The translations under genes and the position numbers were made by a program. The notes beneath the pieces are model-generated. The model saw only the letters and a program-made list of their open reading frames with translations, was not told the origin of the DNA and did not search any database. A stretch of 43,909 bases of DNA. Source: Candidatus Eisenbacteria bacterium. GTDB taxonomy: Bacteria > Desulfobacterota > Binatia > DP-6. Each line of letters starts with the position of its first letter. Position 1 is the first letter of the stretch. The stretch covers positions 1 to 43,909 of the forward strand of contig DATJZY010000054.1 in the NCBI GenBank assembly GCA_035577985.1. The letters are read 5' to 3'. Below are positions 8,321 to 17,813 of this stretch, piece by piece.

Positions 8321-8901
8321 GAGCCGGTGTCGTCGTTGCCGTCGTTCTGATCCATTGCGTGCCGGCCGAGGCGCACCTCAACTCGACCGGCATGGGGCCG
8401 GTCTACGACGGCGTGGCGCACTTCTTCACGAGCCCGGAAGACGCGGTTCCCGCGCTCGCACTGGCGTTGCTGGCCGGACTGCGCGGCGCCGCATACGGTC
8501 GACGTGCCGCGTTCACGCTGCCTGCCGCGTGGCTCGCGGGCTGCATCGCCGGCATGACCGCCACCACCAGTGCGGGCAACGCCGTCCTCTCGTCGTTCTG
8601 GTTCCTGCTGCTCGGCGGCATGGTGGCCGCCAACGTCGAGCTCTCGCTGCCAATGCTTACGGTGCTGGCGTCGGGGCTCGGTCTGGTCCACGGCTACATG
8701 AACGGCACCGGGATGGGGCATTCGGAGCCCGCGTTGGTTGCGGTTCTGGGGCTGGTTTCGGCCGTGTTCGTCCTGAGCGTTCTGGTCTCCGCCGTCGTCG
8801 TGAGTCTGCGCGCCGAATGGGCGCGGATCGCCGTGCGCGTCGCCGGGAGCTGGATCACCGCAAGTGGGCTCCTGATGCTCGGCTGGGCGTTCCGTCGGTG
8901 A
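8317..8901 (+). CDS. Third HupE/UreJ-like membrane protein
   Basis: A 194-residue protein with a signal peptide (cleavage near AEA-HLNS), so it too begins with an exported His. Five to six membrane helices follow. Compared with the two preceding genes it keeps the same plan but the motifs have drifted. YDGVAHFFTSPEDAVPALALALLAG stands where HP-x-G-x-DH normally is, and GLVHGYMNGTGMGHS replaces the FHGHAHG motif. It therefore looks like a divergent HupE paralogue rather than an unrelated gene. It ends the cassette, 4 bp before the facing ATPase gene. Whether it transports metal is unknown. Confidence 0.7.
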   Translation: MRAGVVVAVVLIHCVPAEAHLNSTGMGPVYDGVAHFFTSPEDAVPALALALLAGLRGAAYGRRAAFTLPAAWLAGCIAGMTATTSAGNAVLSSFWFLLLGGMVAANVELSLPMLTVLASGLGLVHGYMNGTGMGHSEPALVAVLGLVSAVFVLSVLVSAVVVSLRAEWARIAVRVAGSWITASGLLMLGWAFRR

Positions 8902-8905
8902 CGGC

Positions 8906-11467
8906 CTAGACCAGCCGACGGTCGATGCGCAGCACATCGACCCACGCTACGCTCGCCACTGCCAAGAGCGCCGAGACCACGAGCGCCCCCGCCGACGGAA
9001 CGCCGAATCCGAACACGTCGCGCAGCCACGGGACCCCGAGGATCAGCGCCAACGTCGCGCTCGCGCCCGTCGCGACGGCGAGCGCGGTGCGATTGCGCCA
9101 GAACGACTTCAGCCACGCCGCGCGCGTCCAGCTCTGGTTGGTCGCGATGACGGCGAGGTTCCCGACGACGAGCGCCGTGTAGGCCAACGCCCGGGCCACC
9201 TTCTCTCCCGTCTCGTACGCCGTCGCCGTGGCGAAGATCGCCAGAACGATGCTCAGCAGGCCGATCCCTTGGAGCACCCCGATGACCAATATGCCCGACG
9301 TGAGGAGGGGCGCGTCCCGCCGTCGCGGCGGCCGCGTCATGATCCCACGCTCCTCGGGCTCGGCCTCGAACACCAACGAGCACGCGGGATCGATGATGAG
9401 CTCCAGGAAGACGACGTGCACCGGGAACAGGATCAGCGGCCAGTCGAACAGCACCGGGACGAGCGCGATACCCGCGATCGCCACGTGGACGACCAGCACG
9501 AACGTGGACGCCTTCCGCAGGTTGTCGTAGATCCGACGTCCGAGCCGTACGGCGTCGACGATGGAGCCGAATGCATCGTCGAGCAGGACGAGCGACGCCG
9601 CCTCACGGGCCACGTCCGTGCCGCGGCCCCCCATCGCAATGCCGACGTGCGCCGCCTTGAGCGCGGGAGCATCGTTGACACCATCGCCCGTCATCGCGAC
9701 GACCTCGCCCCGGCTGGCAAGCGCCTCGACGAGCCGCAGCTTCTGATCCGGGGCAATGCGCGCGAAGACGCTCGTGCGCGACGCGACGTCTGCGAGCTCG
9801 CCGGCGGACGTGCGGGCGAGGTCCGTGCCGACCGCGACGTCGAGGGACGTACCGAGCCCCACTTCGCCGGCGATGGTCCGCGCGGTCATGGCGTGATCGC
9901 CGGTGAGCATCACGACACGGATCCCCGCGCCCCGGCATTCGGCGACCGCATCGGGAACGCCGGCGCGGACCGGGTCGTGCAGTCCCACGAGGCCCAGGAA
10001 CTCGAACGTGAAGTCATGCTGATCTTCGGGCAACGCCCGCCGCTCGAAGAACGCTCTGGCGACGGCCAGGACCCGCAGGCCGCGCGCGCCCATCACGTCC
10101 GCAGCGGCGCGGACGTTCGCTATCCACGCTGGTTCGGCGTGGCAGAGGTCGAGGATCGCCTCGGGTGCACCCTTGGCCGCGATGACGTAGCGCCGCGCGT
10201 CGGGCGCGCTCCACACGTGCGAGAGCGCCAGCAGGCGCTGCGACAAGGGATACTCGCGCTCGAGCGCCCAGTTGCCGTGGAGATGTTCGGTCCCGCGAAG
10301 CCATTCGTACGCGAGATGGTGGAACGCGCGCTCCATCGGATCGAAGGGATTGCGCTGGCTCGCGAGCACCGCGAACTCGACCAGCGCGTGGAATGTCTCG
10401 GGCAGGCCGTCGGCCGCTGATCGGTCCACGGTCCACACGGACTCGCCGACGCGAAGCTCGCGCACGGTCATCCGGTTCTCGGTGAGGGTTCCCGTCTTGT
10501 CGACGCACAGCACGGTGGTCGCGCCGAGCGCCTCGATCGCCGGCATCCGGCGCGTCAGCACATGACGCTGCGCGATCCGCCATGCACCCAGGGCGAGGAG
10601 CACGGTGAGGATCACCGGAAACTCTTCGGGCACGAGGGAGATCGCGAATGTGAGCCCGACCAGGACGCCTTCGAGCCAGCTCCCGTGCCGAAGCGCGTAG
10701 ACCACCGCGGCTGCGACGCACACGAAGAGCGCGACGCTGCCGACCACGCGCACGAGCAGATGCATCTCGCGCTGGAGCGGGCTCGGCTCGGGCGCGAGTG
10801 TCGCCACCGAATGGCCGATGCGGCCCACGACGGTGCGTGGTCCAGTTGCCTGCACGAGGGCGATCCCCTGCCCTGCCACCACCAGCGTGCTGGAGTACAC
10901 GTGCGGCGATCCGTCGCCGCCGGGCTCCATCGGTGCGACATCGGGGGAGCCTGCCGTCTTGCGAACCGGCACGGCTTCACCGGTGAGGAGCGACTCGTCG
11001 ACGAGCAGGTGCTGCGTCCAGACGATCACACCGTCTGCGGGCACGCGATCGCCCTCCGCGATGACGACCAGATCGCCGAGCACGACCTCCCGTCCGGCGA
11101 TGCGTCGGTGCTGCCCGTCGCGGATGACGAGCGCCCGCGGGCTCGACAGATCTCGTAACGCCGCGAGCGTGCGTTCCGTCTTGCCTTCCTGCACGAGGTC
11201 GATCGCGATCACGATCCCGATGGACGCGAGAAGCAGCGTCGCCTCGCGTGGCTCGCCGATCAGCAAGTATACGACGCCCACTCCCACCAGGAGGGCGATC
11301 ATCGGCTCGACGAGTATGCCGAGCAGGATGGAGAGGGCGGATCGGCGTTCCTTGCGAGGGAGTTCGTTGGGACCGTCCGCCTGGAGGCGTGCGCTCGCCT
11401 CCGCGTCGCTCAGACCGCGAAGCGTCTGAGGATCGACGGGTTCGGGCGGGGATCCGAGCATCTGCAC
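8906..11467 (-). CDS. Cation-translocating P-type ATPase (P2-like)
   Basis: An 853-residue protein of normal length. It has an N-terminal cation-ATPase region (residues 10-40), a TGEAVP actuator motif at 162-167 and PEEFP in membrane helix 4 (280-284). The phosphorylation motif DKTGTLT has Asp323. Later come KGAPEA, MLTGDH and the hinge MTGDGVNDAPALKAA, followed by four C-terminal membrane helices. This is the calcium/magnesium-type (P2) family of PacL-like bacterial pumps. Helix 6 reads LELIIDPACS rather than the classical calcium-pump sequence, so the ion is not certain. There is no heavy-metal CxxC domain at the N-terminus. It converges on the HupE cassette with only 4 bp between stop codons, so it is not co-transcribed with it. 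Confidence 0.9.
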   Translation of the reverse strand: MQMLGSPPEPVDPQTLRGLSDAEASARLQADGPNELPRKERRSALSILLGILVEPMIALLVGVGVVYLLIGEPREATLLLASIGIVIAIDLVQEGKTERTLAALRDLSSPRALVIRDGQHRRIAGREVVLGDLVVIAEGDRVPADGVIVWTQHLLVDESLLTGEAVPVRKTAGSPDVAPMEPGGDGSPHVYSSTLVVAGQGIALVQATGPRTVVGRIGHSVATLAPEPSPLQREMHLLVRVVGSVALFVCVAAAVVYALRHGSWLEGVLVGLTFAISLVPEEFPVILTVLLALGAWRIAQRHVLTRRMPAIEALGATTVLCVDKTGTLTENRMTVRELRVGESVWTVDRSAADGLPETFHALVEFAVLASQRNPFDPMERAFHHLAYEWLRGTEHLHGNWALEREYPLSQRLLALSHVWSAPDARRYVIAAKGAPEAILDLCHAEPAWIANVRAAADVMGARGLRVLAVARAFFERRALPEDQHDFTFEFLGLVGLHDPVRAGVPDAVAECRGAGIRVVMLTGDHAMTARTIAGEVGLGTSLDVAVGTDLARTSAGELADVASRTSVFARIAPDQKLRLVEALASRGEVVAMTGDGVNDAPALKAAHVGIAMGGRGTDVAREAASLVLLDDAFGSIVDAVRLGRRIYDNLRKASTFVLVVHVAIAGIALVPVLFDWPLILFPVHVVFLELIIDPACSLVFEAEPEERGIMTRPPRRRDAPLLTSGILVIGVLQGIGLLSIVLAIFATATAYETGEKVARALAYTALVVGNLAVIATNQSWTRAAWLKSFWRNRTALAVATGASATLALILGVPWLRDVFGFGVPSAGALVVSALLAVASVAWVDVLRIDRRLV

Positions 11468-11619
11468 GAAGACGCGTCTCGTACCCCGCGAGCATCGCCT
11501 AGAGCAATGCTCCTCGCGAACGTGGGCGGCGCCGCCCGCTGCGGTCGTCCGAGCTGATCAAGCGCCCAACGCTGCCACCCTGGATTTACTCGCAAGCAGA
11601 ACTTCGATACCGAACCGAG

Positions 11620-13083
11620 GTGCTTCGGGTGCCCATTCGCTTCGCCGTCATCGGGGCCGGGATGGCCGGCATCCTCGCTGCCATCAAGTTGCGCGAGGCG
11701 GGCTGCGACGACGTCGTCGTCTACGAGAAGGCCGACCGTCTCGGCGGGACCTGGCGCGAGAACACGTATCCCGGTCTCTCCTGCGACGTGCCGTCGCACT
11801 TCTACAGCTACTCGTTCGCGCTCAATCCCGAGTGGACGCACCGCTTCTCGCCGGGGGCCGAGATCCTCGCGTACTTCGAGGACGTCGCGCGGCGCTCGGG
11901 AGTGGACGCTCTCATCCGCTTTGGCCGCGAGGTGACCCGCTGCGCATTCGAGCGCGGCCGATGGCGGCTCGGGCTCTCCGACGGATCGACCGACGAGGCG
12001 GACTTCGTCATCGCTGCGACCGGGGTGCTGCACCATCCGGCATATCCGGACATTCCCGGTGTCGCCGACTTTGCGGGACCGTGTTTCCACAGTGCGCGCT
12101 GGGACCACGACGTCGCGATCGCCGGGAAGCGCGTCGGCGTCCTCGGCACCGGGTCGAGCGCGATCCAGATCGTCGGGGCGATCGTGGACGAGGTCGCCGA
12201 GCTGCAGCTCTTCCAGCGCACGCCGCAGTGGGTCGCGCCGATGGAGAACCCCGCCTACACCGACGAGGAGAGAGCGACGTTCCGCCAGAGCCCGGCGGCG
12301 ATGGAAGCGGTCCGGGAGGCGGTGAGCCGGGCGCTCACCGACGGGTTCGCGAACGTGCTCTCGGACGCGACGTCTCCGGTGCTGCAAGGCATCCACGACA
12401 TGTGCGTCGCGCATCTCGAGCGCAGCGTGCGCGATCCCGGGCTGCGCGAGCGGCTGCGGCCGAGCTACCGCGCTGCGTGCAAGCGTCTCATCGTGTCGGA
12501 TCGGTTCTACGAGGCGATCCAGCGTCCGAACGCGACGCTGGTCACCGAGGGCATCGAGCGCGTCGAGCCTGCCGGCGTCCGGACGCGCGACGGCGTGCTG
12601 CACCCGCTCGACGTGCTGGTCCTGGCCACCGGCTTTCGCGTCGATCGCTTCGTGCGCCCGATGCGGGTCGTCGGCGATCACGGCGCGGTGCTCGACGACG
12701 TCTGGTGCGAGGGGCCGTTCGCGTACATGACGCTGGCCGTCCCGGATTTCCCGAACCTCTTCATGTTGAACGGACCCAACGGCCCGGTCGGGAACTTCTC
12801 GCTGATCGAGGTCGCCGAGCTGCAGATGACCTACGTGCTCCAGATGATCGAGCGGGCTCGATCCGGCGCGTTCCGCGTGACGAGCCCGTCGCGCGAGGCG
12901 ATGGCCCGCTTCGACGCCGAGCGCCGGAAGGCCGCCACGACGACCATCTGGAACACGGGCTGCAAGAGCTGGTACCTCGACGCCTCCGGGCTCCCGACCG
13001 CGTGGCCGTTCACCTTCGACCGCTTCCGCGCGGAGATGGCGCAACCGCGCTTCGAGGACTGGGTCGTCCACGACGGCGTCTGA
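11620..13083 (+). CDS. Flavin monooxygenase, Baeyer-Villiger type
   Basis: A 487-residue protein. The GTG start at 11620 is nearest to the FAD-binding fold (VIGAGMAG, then VVYEKADRLGGTWRENTYPG). GTG 11629 is an alternative. The second Rossmann motif for NADPH is GVLGTGSSAIQI. The Baeyer-Villiger fingerprint F-x-G-x3-H-x3-W is present as FAGPCFHSARW, with Asp where Pro is often found next. ATGF in the C-terminal third is also typical. Such enzymes insert oxygen into ketones, giving esters or lactones, using FAD, NADPH and oxygen in the cytoplasm. It is a single gene between a divergent ATPase and a convergent exported protein. The substrate is unknown. The P450/amidohydrolase pair nearby suggests a role in degrading cyclic compounds. 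Confidence 0.88.
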   Translation: MLRVPIRFAVIGAGMAGILAAIKLREAGCDDVVVYEKADRLGGTWRENTYPGLSCDVPSHFYSYSFALNPEWTHRFSPGAEILAYFEDVARRSGVDALIRFGREVTRCAFERGRWRLGLSDGSTDEADFVIAATGVLHHPAYPDIPGVADFAGPCFHSARWDHDVAIAGKRVGVLGTGSSAIQIVGAIVDEVAELQLFQRTPQWVAPMENPAYTDEERATFRQSPAAMEAVREAVSRALTDGFANVLSDATSPVLQGIHDMCVAHLERSVRDPGLRERLRPSYRAACKRLIVSDRFYEAIQRPNATLVTEGIERVEPAGVRTRDGVLHPLDVLVLATGFRVDRFVRPMRVVGDHGAVLDDVWCEGPFAYMTLAVPDFPNLFMLNGPNGPVGNFSLIEVAELQMTYVLQMIERARSGAFRVTSPSREAMARFDAERRKAATTTIWNTGCKSWYLDASGLPTAWPFTFDRFRAEMAQPRFEDWVVHDGV

Positions 13084-13109
13084 CGATCCGGTCCGGCGGG
13101 CGGCGCGGG

Positions 13110-13976
13110 CTAGGGAATCGACGTTTGCACACCGCCCACGGTGCCCACGCCGAAGCCGATCGTGAACCCGGGGGACTGCGCCGGCAGCACCGGGAAGCAT
13201 TCCGGCGCGAGGGCGATCGTGCAGCGATTCAGGTAGCACACGCGGCAAGCCCGGTCCGGCTGGTCCGCATCGAGGCAGTCGTTCGGCGTCAGGCACGGCC
13301 TGGCGACATCGGGCGAGCACGTGGGACCGCGGTTCGTGGTTAGGCAGAAGCACGCCTGCGCGCAGAAGCCGTCGTCCGCGCAGAAGCCGACGGCGCAGGC
13401 CGTCGCCAGCCCGTCACAGTCGACGTCGCCCCCGCACGGGATGCGCGAGGGAATCACGAGGAGCGTCGTCGTGGTCGGAATCGGAATGGTGCTCGACGTG
13501 CTGGCGACCGTGGTCGAGGAGGTCGTCGACGGGCCGACCAGACGCACGCTGGTGGTCGTGATCGGTCCGGAAGGGCCTCCAGGAAAGCCGGTCGTGCTCG
13601 TGGTGGTGGTGACCGTGGTCGTCGTGACGACGATGCATGAGGCCCGGCGGAGAGCCGGCCGGCAGCGCAGCACCAGCGTCGCAGGCGCCGCGCCCGGAGA
13701 CACCACGAGGCGCTCGCGTCGGGTGCGTCCCGCCGGAACCGTGAACGCTTCCGTCTGACACGACTCGGGCCCGCACACCGGCAGCTCGAACGTGCAGGCG
13801 TCGTCACAGGTCGCGCCGACGTCGCACGCGACGAGCCCTTGGCCGGAGCGCTCGGCACGGTCGGCGGTCGCGCCGTCGCGACACGATCTGCGGATCGTGC
13901 GCGCAGACACATCGCCGACGGTCATCGCTGCCGCGACGACCGTGAACAACAGCACGCAACGCGAGGCTCCGAGCAT
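13110..13976 (-). CDS. Exported Cys-rich protein with Thr/Ser linker
   Basis: A 288-residue protein from ATG 13976, chosen because it opens a signal peptide (cleavage near VSA-RTIR). An in-frame start at 14060 would add 28 charged residues in front. The N-terminal domain (about residues 25-125) has six Cys and no recognised family. Next comes a linker of roughly 60 residues made mostly of Thr, Ser, Val and Pro (VVTTTTVTTTTSTTG and similar). The C-terminal domain of about 90 residues holds some 15 Cys, beginning CGGDVDCDG and including CRVCYLNRC. Thr/Ser linkers of this kind join domains in secreted proteins and may be glycosylated. A disulfide-stabilised surface protein is inferred, with no function assigned. 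Confidence 0.65.
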   Translation of the reverse strand: MLGASRCVLLFTVVAAAMTVGDVSARTIRRSCRDGATADRAERSGQGLVACDVGATCDDACTFELPVCGPESCQTEAFTVPAGRTRRERLVVSPGAAPATLVLRCRPALRRASCIVVTTTTVTTTTSTTGFPGGPSGPITTTSVRLVGPSTTSSTTVASTSSTIPIPTTTTLLVIPSRIPCGGDVDCDGLATACAVGFCADDGFCAQACFCLTTNRGPTCSPDVARPCLTPNDCLDADQPDRACRVCYLNRCTIALAPECFPVLPAQSPGFTIGFGVGTVGGVQTSIP

Positions 13977-14137
13977 CGAGTCTTCCCGTATCTCTGCTAC
14001 CACCGTGCTCGAAGCCCGGCTACGGGTTTTTGGCCGGCCGTATGCGTCTACTTCCGGCATCCGACCTGCCTTGTACTATGCCATCCCCGGGGTCGCCGTC
14101 CTCGTCGCGCACCCTCTCCGTCGCTGGTTGGCCGTGT

Positions 14138-15361
14138 TCACCAACCCGGGCCGATCTCGACGGGCAGCGTCGTCGGTCGCCGAAAGGGGCCGATGGTCTG
14201 GTACTCGACGAGGTCCTCACGGCAGCGCGAGGCGGGCGGCAGGATGTCGAGCAATGCTTCGATCATGACGCCGATCTCCTGGCGGGCCAGGTGCGCGCCC
14301 AAGCAGTAGTGCAGGCCGTGCCCGAAGGTCATGAGGTCGGACACGTCACGAGTGACGTCGAAGCGATCGGGATCGTCGTACACCGCCGGATCGCGCCCCG
14401 CGCCATCGATCGACAGGATCAGCATCTGCCCCTTGCGGATCTGCTTCCCGCGCAGCTCGAAATCGCGCATGGCATACCGTGTCGGCCCGGCGATCCCGCC
14501 CATGCCGAAGCCCGTACGCAGGATCTCGGACACCGCGTTCGGAATCCATTCCGGCTCGCGGCGCAGCTTCTCCATCTGATCGGGATGTGCGAGCAACTGC
14601 CTCGCCGCCACCATGCCGCCGATCGCCGTGGTCTCGCTTCCCGCGGCGATGAGCCCGGTGACCATCATGATGATCTCGTCGTCGGTGAGCCGGTCGTCAC
14701 GATCCTGGGCTCGAATGAGATCGGAGATCATGTCCTCTTCGAGCGTCAGCCGGCGGACCTGGCTCAGCGTGCCCACCCACATGGCGATTTCGAGAAACGC
14801 CGCTTCGCCCGCCTGCTTCGCCGTATCGTCCGCCAGCGGGAGGATGCCGCGAATCGCCGTCTGCGCGAGCCGTCCGAATCGGCGCTCGTCGTCGCCCGCG
14901 GGCGGAATCCCGAAGATGCGACTGATCACGGCATACGGGATCGGGTCGGAGAACGTGCTCATCAGATCGATCACTCCGCTCTTGCCGCGCAGCGGCGCGG
15001 CGAAACGCTCGACCGTCTCGCGCACTTGCCGATCGTAGCGCTTCACGGCGCGGGGCGTGAGGGCAACCGAGAACAGCCGTCGCAATCTCGAATGCTCTTC
15101 GGGAGGGAGGGTGAACAGACTGTGCTCCTCCACCCAGCGCATGTAGCTTCCCTTCGCCGACGGCTGAAAAAGCTCCCAGTACGAACGATCCGGGGTGACG
15201 ATCTCCGCGTCGCTGAACAGTCGCTTCACGTCGTCGTGACGCAGGATCACCCACAGGCCGAGCGGCGCCACGAAGTGCACCGGGTCCTCGTCCCGCAGCT
15301 CCTTCAGCCGGGGATAGGGATCCTCCATGTACGTCGGATCGAGAAAGGGCGACGGGGTCAT
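14138..15361 (-). CDS. Cytochrome P450
   Basis: A 407-residue soluble bacterial P450. The I-helix oxygen-activation motif is AAGSETT (about residues 239-245), the ExxR motif is E279-I-L-R282, and the haem loop is FGHGLHYCLGAHLAR with thiolate Cys353. Length and absence of a membrane anchor fit class I P450s, which need a ferredoxin and reductase. Neither is visible nearby. The ATG overlaps the stop of the amidohydrolase by 4 bp (ATGA on the minus strand), so the two are translationally coupled. Many such enzymes hydroxylate steroids, terpenes, fatty acids or aromatic compounds. The substrate cannot be read here. Confidence 0.92.
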   Translation of the reverse strand: MTPSPFLDPTYMEDPYPRLKELRDEDPVHFVAPLGLWVILRHDDVKRLFSDAEIVTPDRSYWELFQPSAKGSYMRWVEEHSLFTLPPEEHSRLRRLFSVALTPRAVKRYDRQVRETVERFAAPLRGKSGVIDLMSTFSDPIPYAVISRIFGIPPAGDDERRFGRLAQTAIRGILPLADDTAKQAGEAAFLEIAMWVGTLSQVRRLTLEEDMISDLIRAQDRDDRLTDDEIIMMVTGLIAAGSETTAIGGMVAARQLLAHPDQMEKLRREPEWIPNAVSEILRTGFGMGGIAGPTRYAMRDFELRGKQIRKGQMLILSIDGAGRDPAVYDDPDRFDVTRDVSDLMTFGHGLHYCLGAHLARQEIGVMIEALLDILPPASRCREDLVEYQTIGPFRRPTTLPVEIGPGW

Positions 15362-17061
15362 TGCATCGCTCCGTGGCGGAGGAGCCGGCCCGAGTGCCTG
15401 CCGGTTTCGCAGTCGTCCTCGATCGTGACCTCGCCGTTGACGAGCACGAAGCGGTAGCCACGTGCGCGCTGGATCCGCCGCCATTCGCCGCCCGGGAAGT
15501 CGTGGACCACCTCGGACGGCAGGCATTCGAGCTTCGCGAGATCGTAGACGACGATGTCGGCCGGTGCGCCTTCGGCGAGCGTGCCGCGATCGCGGAATCC
15601 GGCGCAGTGGGCGGGCAGCGCCGACAGCCGCCAGTGGGCGTGCTCGAGCGAGCACATGGCCTCCTCGCGCACGATGCGGGAGAGGAACTCGGTCGGATAG
15701 CGACCGCCGGTGAAGAACTTCGTGTGCGCGCCGCCGTCGGAAACGCCGGGCACGATCCATTCGTAGCCGACGATCTCGCGCAGGGCTTCGCGATTGACGT
15801 TCGCCGGCTCGGCGTAGAACACGGTGCGCAGATCGTCGGCCACCGCGACGTCGAGCATCGCGTCGACGGGGTGTTTGCCGGTGCGGGCCGCAACTTCCGC
15901 GATGGTCAGATTCTCGAAAGGCTTCGTTTCCGGTGCGAAGGCGTCGACGATCGTGATGTCGGGGATCGGCACCGTCACGATGCCCGACTGGTAGTCGCGA
16001 AGTCGCGGGCGCCGCGCGGGGTCAGCCAGCTTTTGCTTGCGCTCGGCTACGGAGCCGACCGTGGCCTCCATCCATGCCGGATCGTCGTCGAAGAGGTTCC
16101 AGTCCTCGAACGTGAAGGTGAAGGCCGCCGTGGTCGTGACGCCCTGTCCGTATACGCGGACGCCTCGCTGGCGGCACGAGTCGAGCCACGCGATCAGGAC
16201 GCGGTGCGCCTCGGGGTGGCGCACGAACGATTGGACTACGTTGTACAGGATGGGCCGCCCGCTCACCTCGGCGAGCTGCTCGATGTGCTGGAAGTCGTGC
16301 GAGCCGTCGGCCGTCGCGAGCGCCATCTGCATGAACCCCTGATTGCGCTCGGCGAGCACCGCGGCGAATCGCAGCGCCGTCTCGTCGTGCATGACGTCGG
16401 TGACCATCGGGCCGCCGTCGTAGTCGCGCTGCACGGAGCCCGGCCCCTCGGGATGGAGGCGCTGCGCCGACCAGCCGCAGCCGCCCGCGTCCATCGCTTC
16501 GCCGAGCAGGCGGCAGAGCTCCCGATGCTCGGCCTCGGTCGGGAGCACGCCCGCCTTGGCGCGCTCGAAACCCATCACCCATATCAGCAGCGGCGCGACC
16601 GGCACATACGGGAGGACGTTGACTGCTTTCGGCGCGCGATCGACGCTGCCCAGGAACTCCGGGTACGTCACCCAATCCCACGGCAACCCGCTTCGCATCG
16701 ACTCGTAGGGGATCGCCTCGACGCGCGTCATGGTCAGCATCGCGCGCTCGCGCATTTCGGGCCGAATGGGCGCGAATCCGAAGCCGCAGTTGCCGATGAC
16801 GGCCGACGTGACGCCGTGCCAGCCCGAGAGCGTCAGGTAGGGATCCCAGAAGAGCTGCGCGTCGTAGTGCGTGTGCAGATCCACGAAGCCGGGCGCGACG
16901 ACCATCCCGCCCGCGTCGAGCGTTCGCCGGCTGGCGGCCGAGGGCAGGCGCCCGATCTTCGCGATCCGCCCGCCACGGATGCCGACGTCGGCGCGATATC
17001 GCTGCGCGCCGGTCCCGTCGATCACGATTCCGTCTTTGATGATGACGTCGAAATCCTGCAT
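15358..17061 (-). CDS. Amidohydrolase, D-aminoacylase-like
   Basis: A 567-residue protein of the amidohydrolase superfamily. It has the N-terminal beta-sandwich start (DVIIKDGIVIDGTG), the metal motif H63-T-H65 in DLHTHYDAQ, and a late Asp in VSDGGAHTKFF. The C-terminal sandwich closes with GAPADIVVYDL and VLVNGEV. This pattern matches N-acyl-D-amino-acid deacylases and their large group of uncharacterised relatives, commonly called amidohydrolase family proteins and frequent in steroid- and terpene-degrading bacteria. It is the first gene of a two-gene operon with the P450. Its start is only 41 bp from the divergent enoyl-CoA hydratase, and GGGAGGG lies just upstream of ATG 17061 as ribosome-binding site. 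Confidence 0.88.
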   Translation of the reverse strand: MQDFDVIIKDGIVIDGTGAQRYRADVGIRGGRIAKIGRLPSAASRRTLDAGGMVVAPGFVDLHTHYDAQLFWDPYLTLSGWHGVTSAVIGNCGFGFAPIRPEMRERAMLTMTRVEAIPYESMRSGLPWDWVTYPEFLGSVDRAPKAVNVLPYVPVAPLLIWVMGFERAKAGVLPTEAEHRELCRLLGEAMDAGGCGWSAQRLHPEGPGSVQRDYDGGPMVTDVMHDETALRFAAVLAERNQGFMQMALATADGSHDFQHIEQLAEVSGRPILYNVVQSFVRHPEAHRVLIAWLDSCRQRGVRVYGQGVTTTAAFTFTFEDWNLFDDDPAWMEATVGSVAERKQKLADPARRPRLRDYQSGIVTVPIPDITIVDAFAPETKPFENLTIAEVAARTGKHPVDAMLDVAVADDLRTVFYAEPANVNREALREIVGYEWIVPGVSDGGAHTKFFTGGRYPTEFLSRIVREEAMCSLEHAHWRLSALPAHCAGFRDRGTLAEGAPADIVVYDLAKLECLPSEVVHDFPGGEWRRIQRARGYRFVLVNGEVTIEDDCETGRHSGRLLRHGAMQ

Positions 17062-17102
17062 CTAACCCTCCCGAAGTCCCCGAGCGAACAGGAGACCCCC
17101 AA

Positions 17103-17813
17103 ATGGCAGAACCCGCCGTCATCGTCGAGAAGGACGGACACGTCCTCATCGTCACCCTGAACCGTCCCGAGAAGCGCAACGCCGTCAACTGCGAGGTGAT
17201 GTGCCGCCTCTACGACGCCTGGAACCAGCTCGATCGGGACGACGACCTGCGCGTGGCCATCCTGACCGGCAGGGGCACCACGTTCTGCGCGGGCATGGAC
17301 CTGTCGGAGATCGCAAAGCTCTCGAGCGGCAAGGCCGACAACGAATGGATGGAGCGAGTGATGCAGGACATTCCCATCATCTACGGGGCCTGGCTCAAGA
17401 CCTACCGGCCCACCAAGCCCGTGATCCTCGCCGCCGAAGGCTTCGCGCGCGCGGGCGGGACGGAGATCCTCCAGGGCACCGACATCCGCGTCGCAGGCGA
17501 GGGCGCCATGTTCGGCGTCACCGAGGTACAGCGCGGCCTCTTCCCGATGGCGGGCTCGACGGTGCGGTTGCGCCGCCAGATCGGCTACGCGGTCGCGGCC
17601 GAGATGCTCATCTGCGGCGAGGACCTGCCGGCGAGGCGCGCCTACGAGCTGGGGCTGATCAACCACGTGGTTCCGGACGGACAGGCGCTCGCGAAGGCGA
17701 GGGAGATCGCGGCGCGCATCGCGAAGAACGGACCGCTGGCCGTGAAGGCCATCGTCGCCACCTTGCGCTCGACCGAGACGCTCCCCGAAGCCGAGGCGTT
17801 CGTGATCGAGTAG
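17103..17813 (+). CDS. Enoyl-CoA hydratase/isomerase (crotonase), cut short by in-frame TAG
   Basis: The open frame gives 236 residues of a crotonase: VTLNRPEKRNAVN at the N-terminus, then the CoA/oxyanion motif FCAGMDL. Both candidate catalytic Glu positions are present, one in GGTEI and one in FGVTEVQRGLFP. Such enzymes hydrate or isomerise enoyl-CoA esters in beta-oxidation-like pathways. TAG at 17811-17813 interrupts the frame just after EAFVIE. The same frame then continues for 30 more codons with a typical crotonase ending, to TAG 17904-17906. I read this as a nonsense mutation, a sequencing error or an amber codon that is read through. RBS AGGAGA lies at about 17090-17095. The gene is divergent from the amidohydrolase/P450 operon. 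Confidence 0.88.
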   Translation: MAEPAVIVEKDGHVLIVTLNRPEKRNAVNCEVMCRLYDAWNQLDRDDDLRVAILTGRGTTFCAGMDLSEIAKLSSGKADNEWMERVMQDIPIIYGAWLKTYRPTKPVILAAEGFARAGGTEILQGTDIRVAGEGAMFGVTEVQRGLFPMAGSTVRLRRQIGYAVAAEMLICGEDLPARRAYELGLINHVVPDGQALAKAREIAARIAKNGPLAVKAIVATLRSTETLPEAEAFVIE

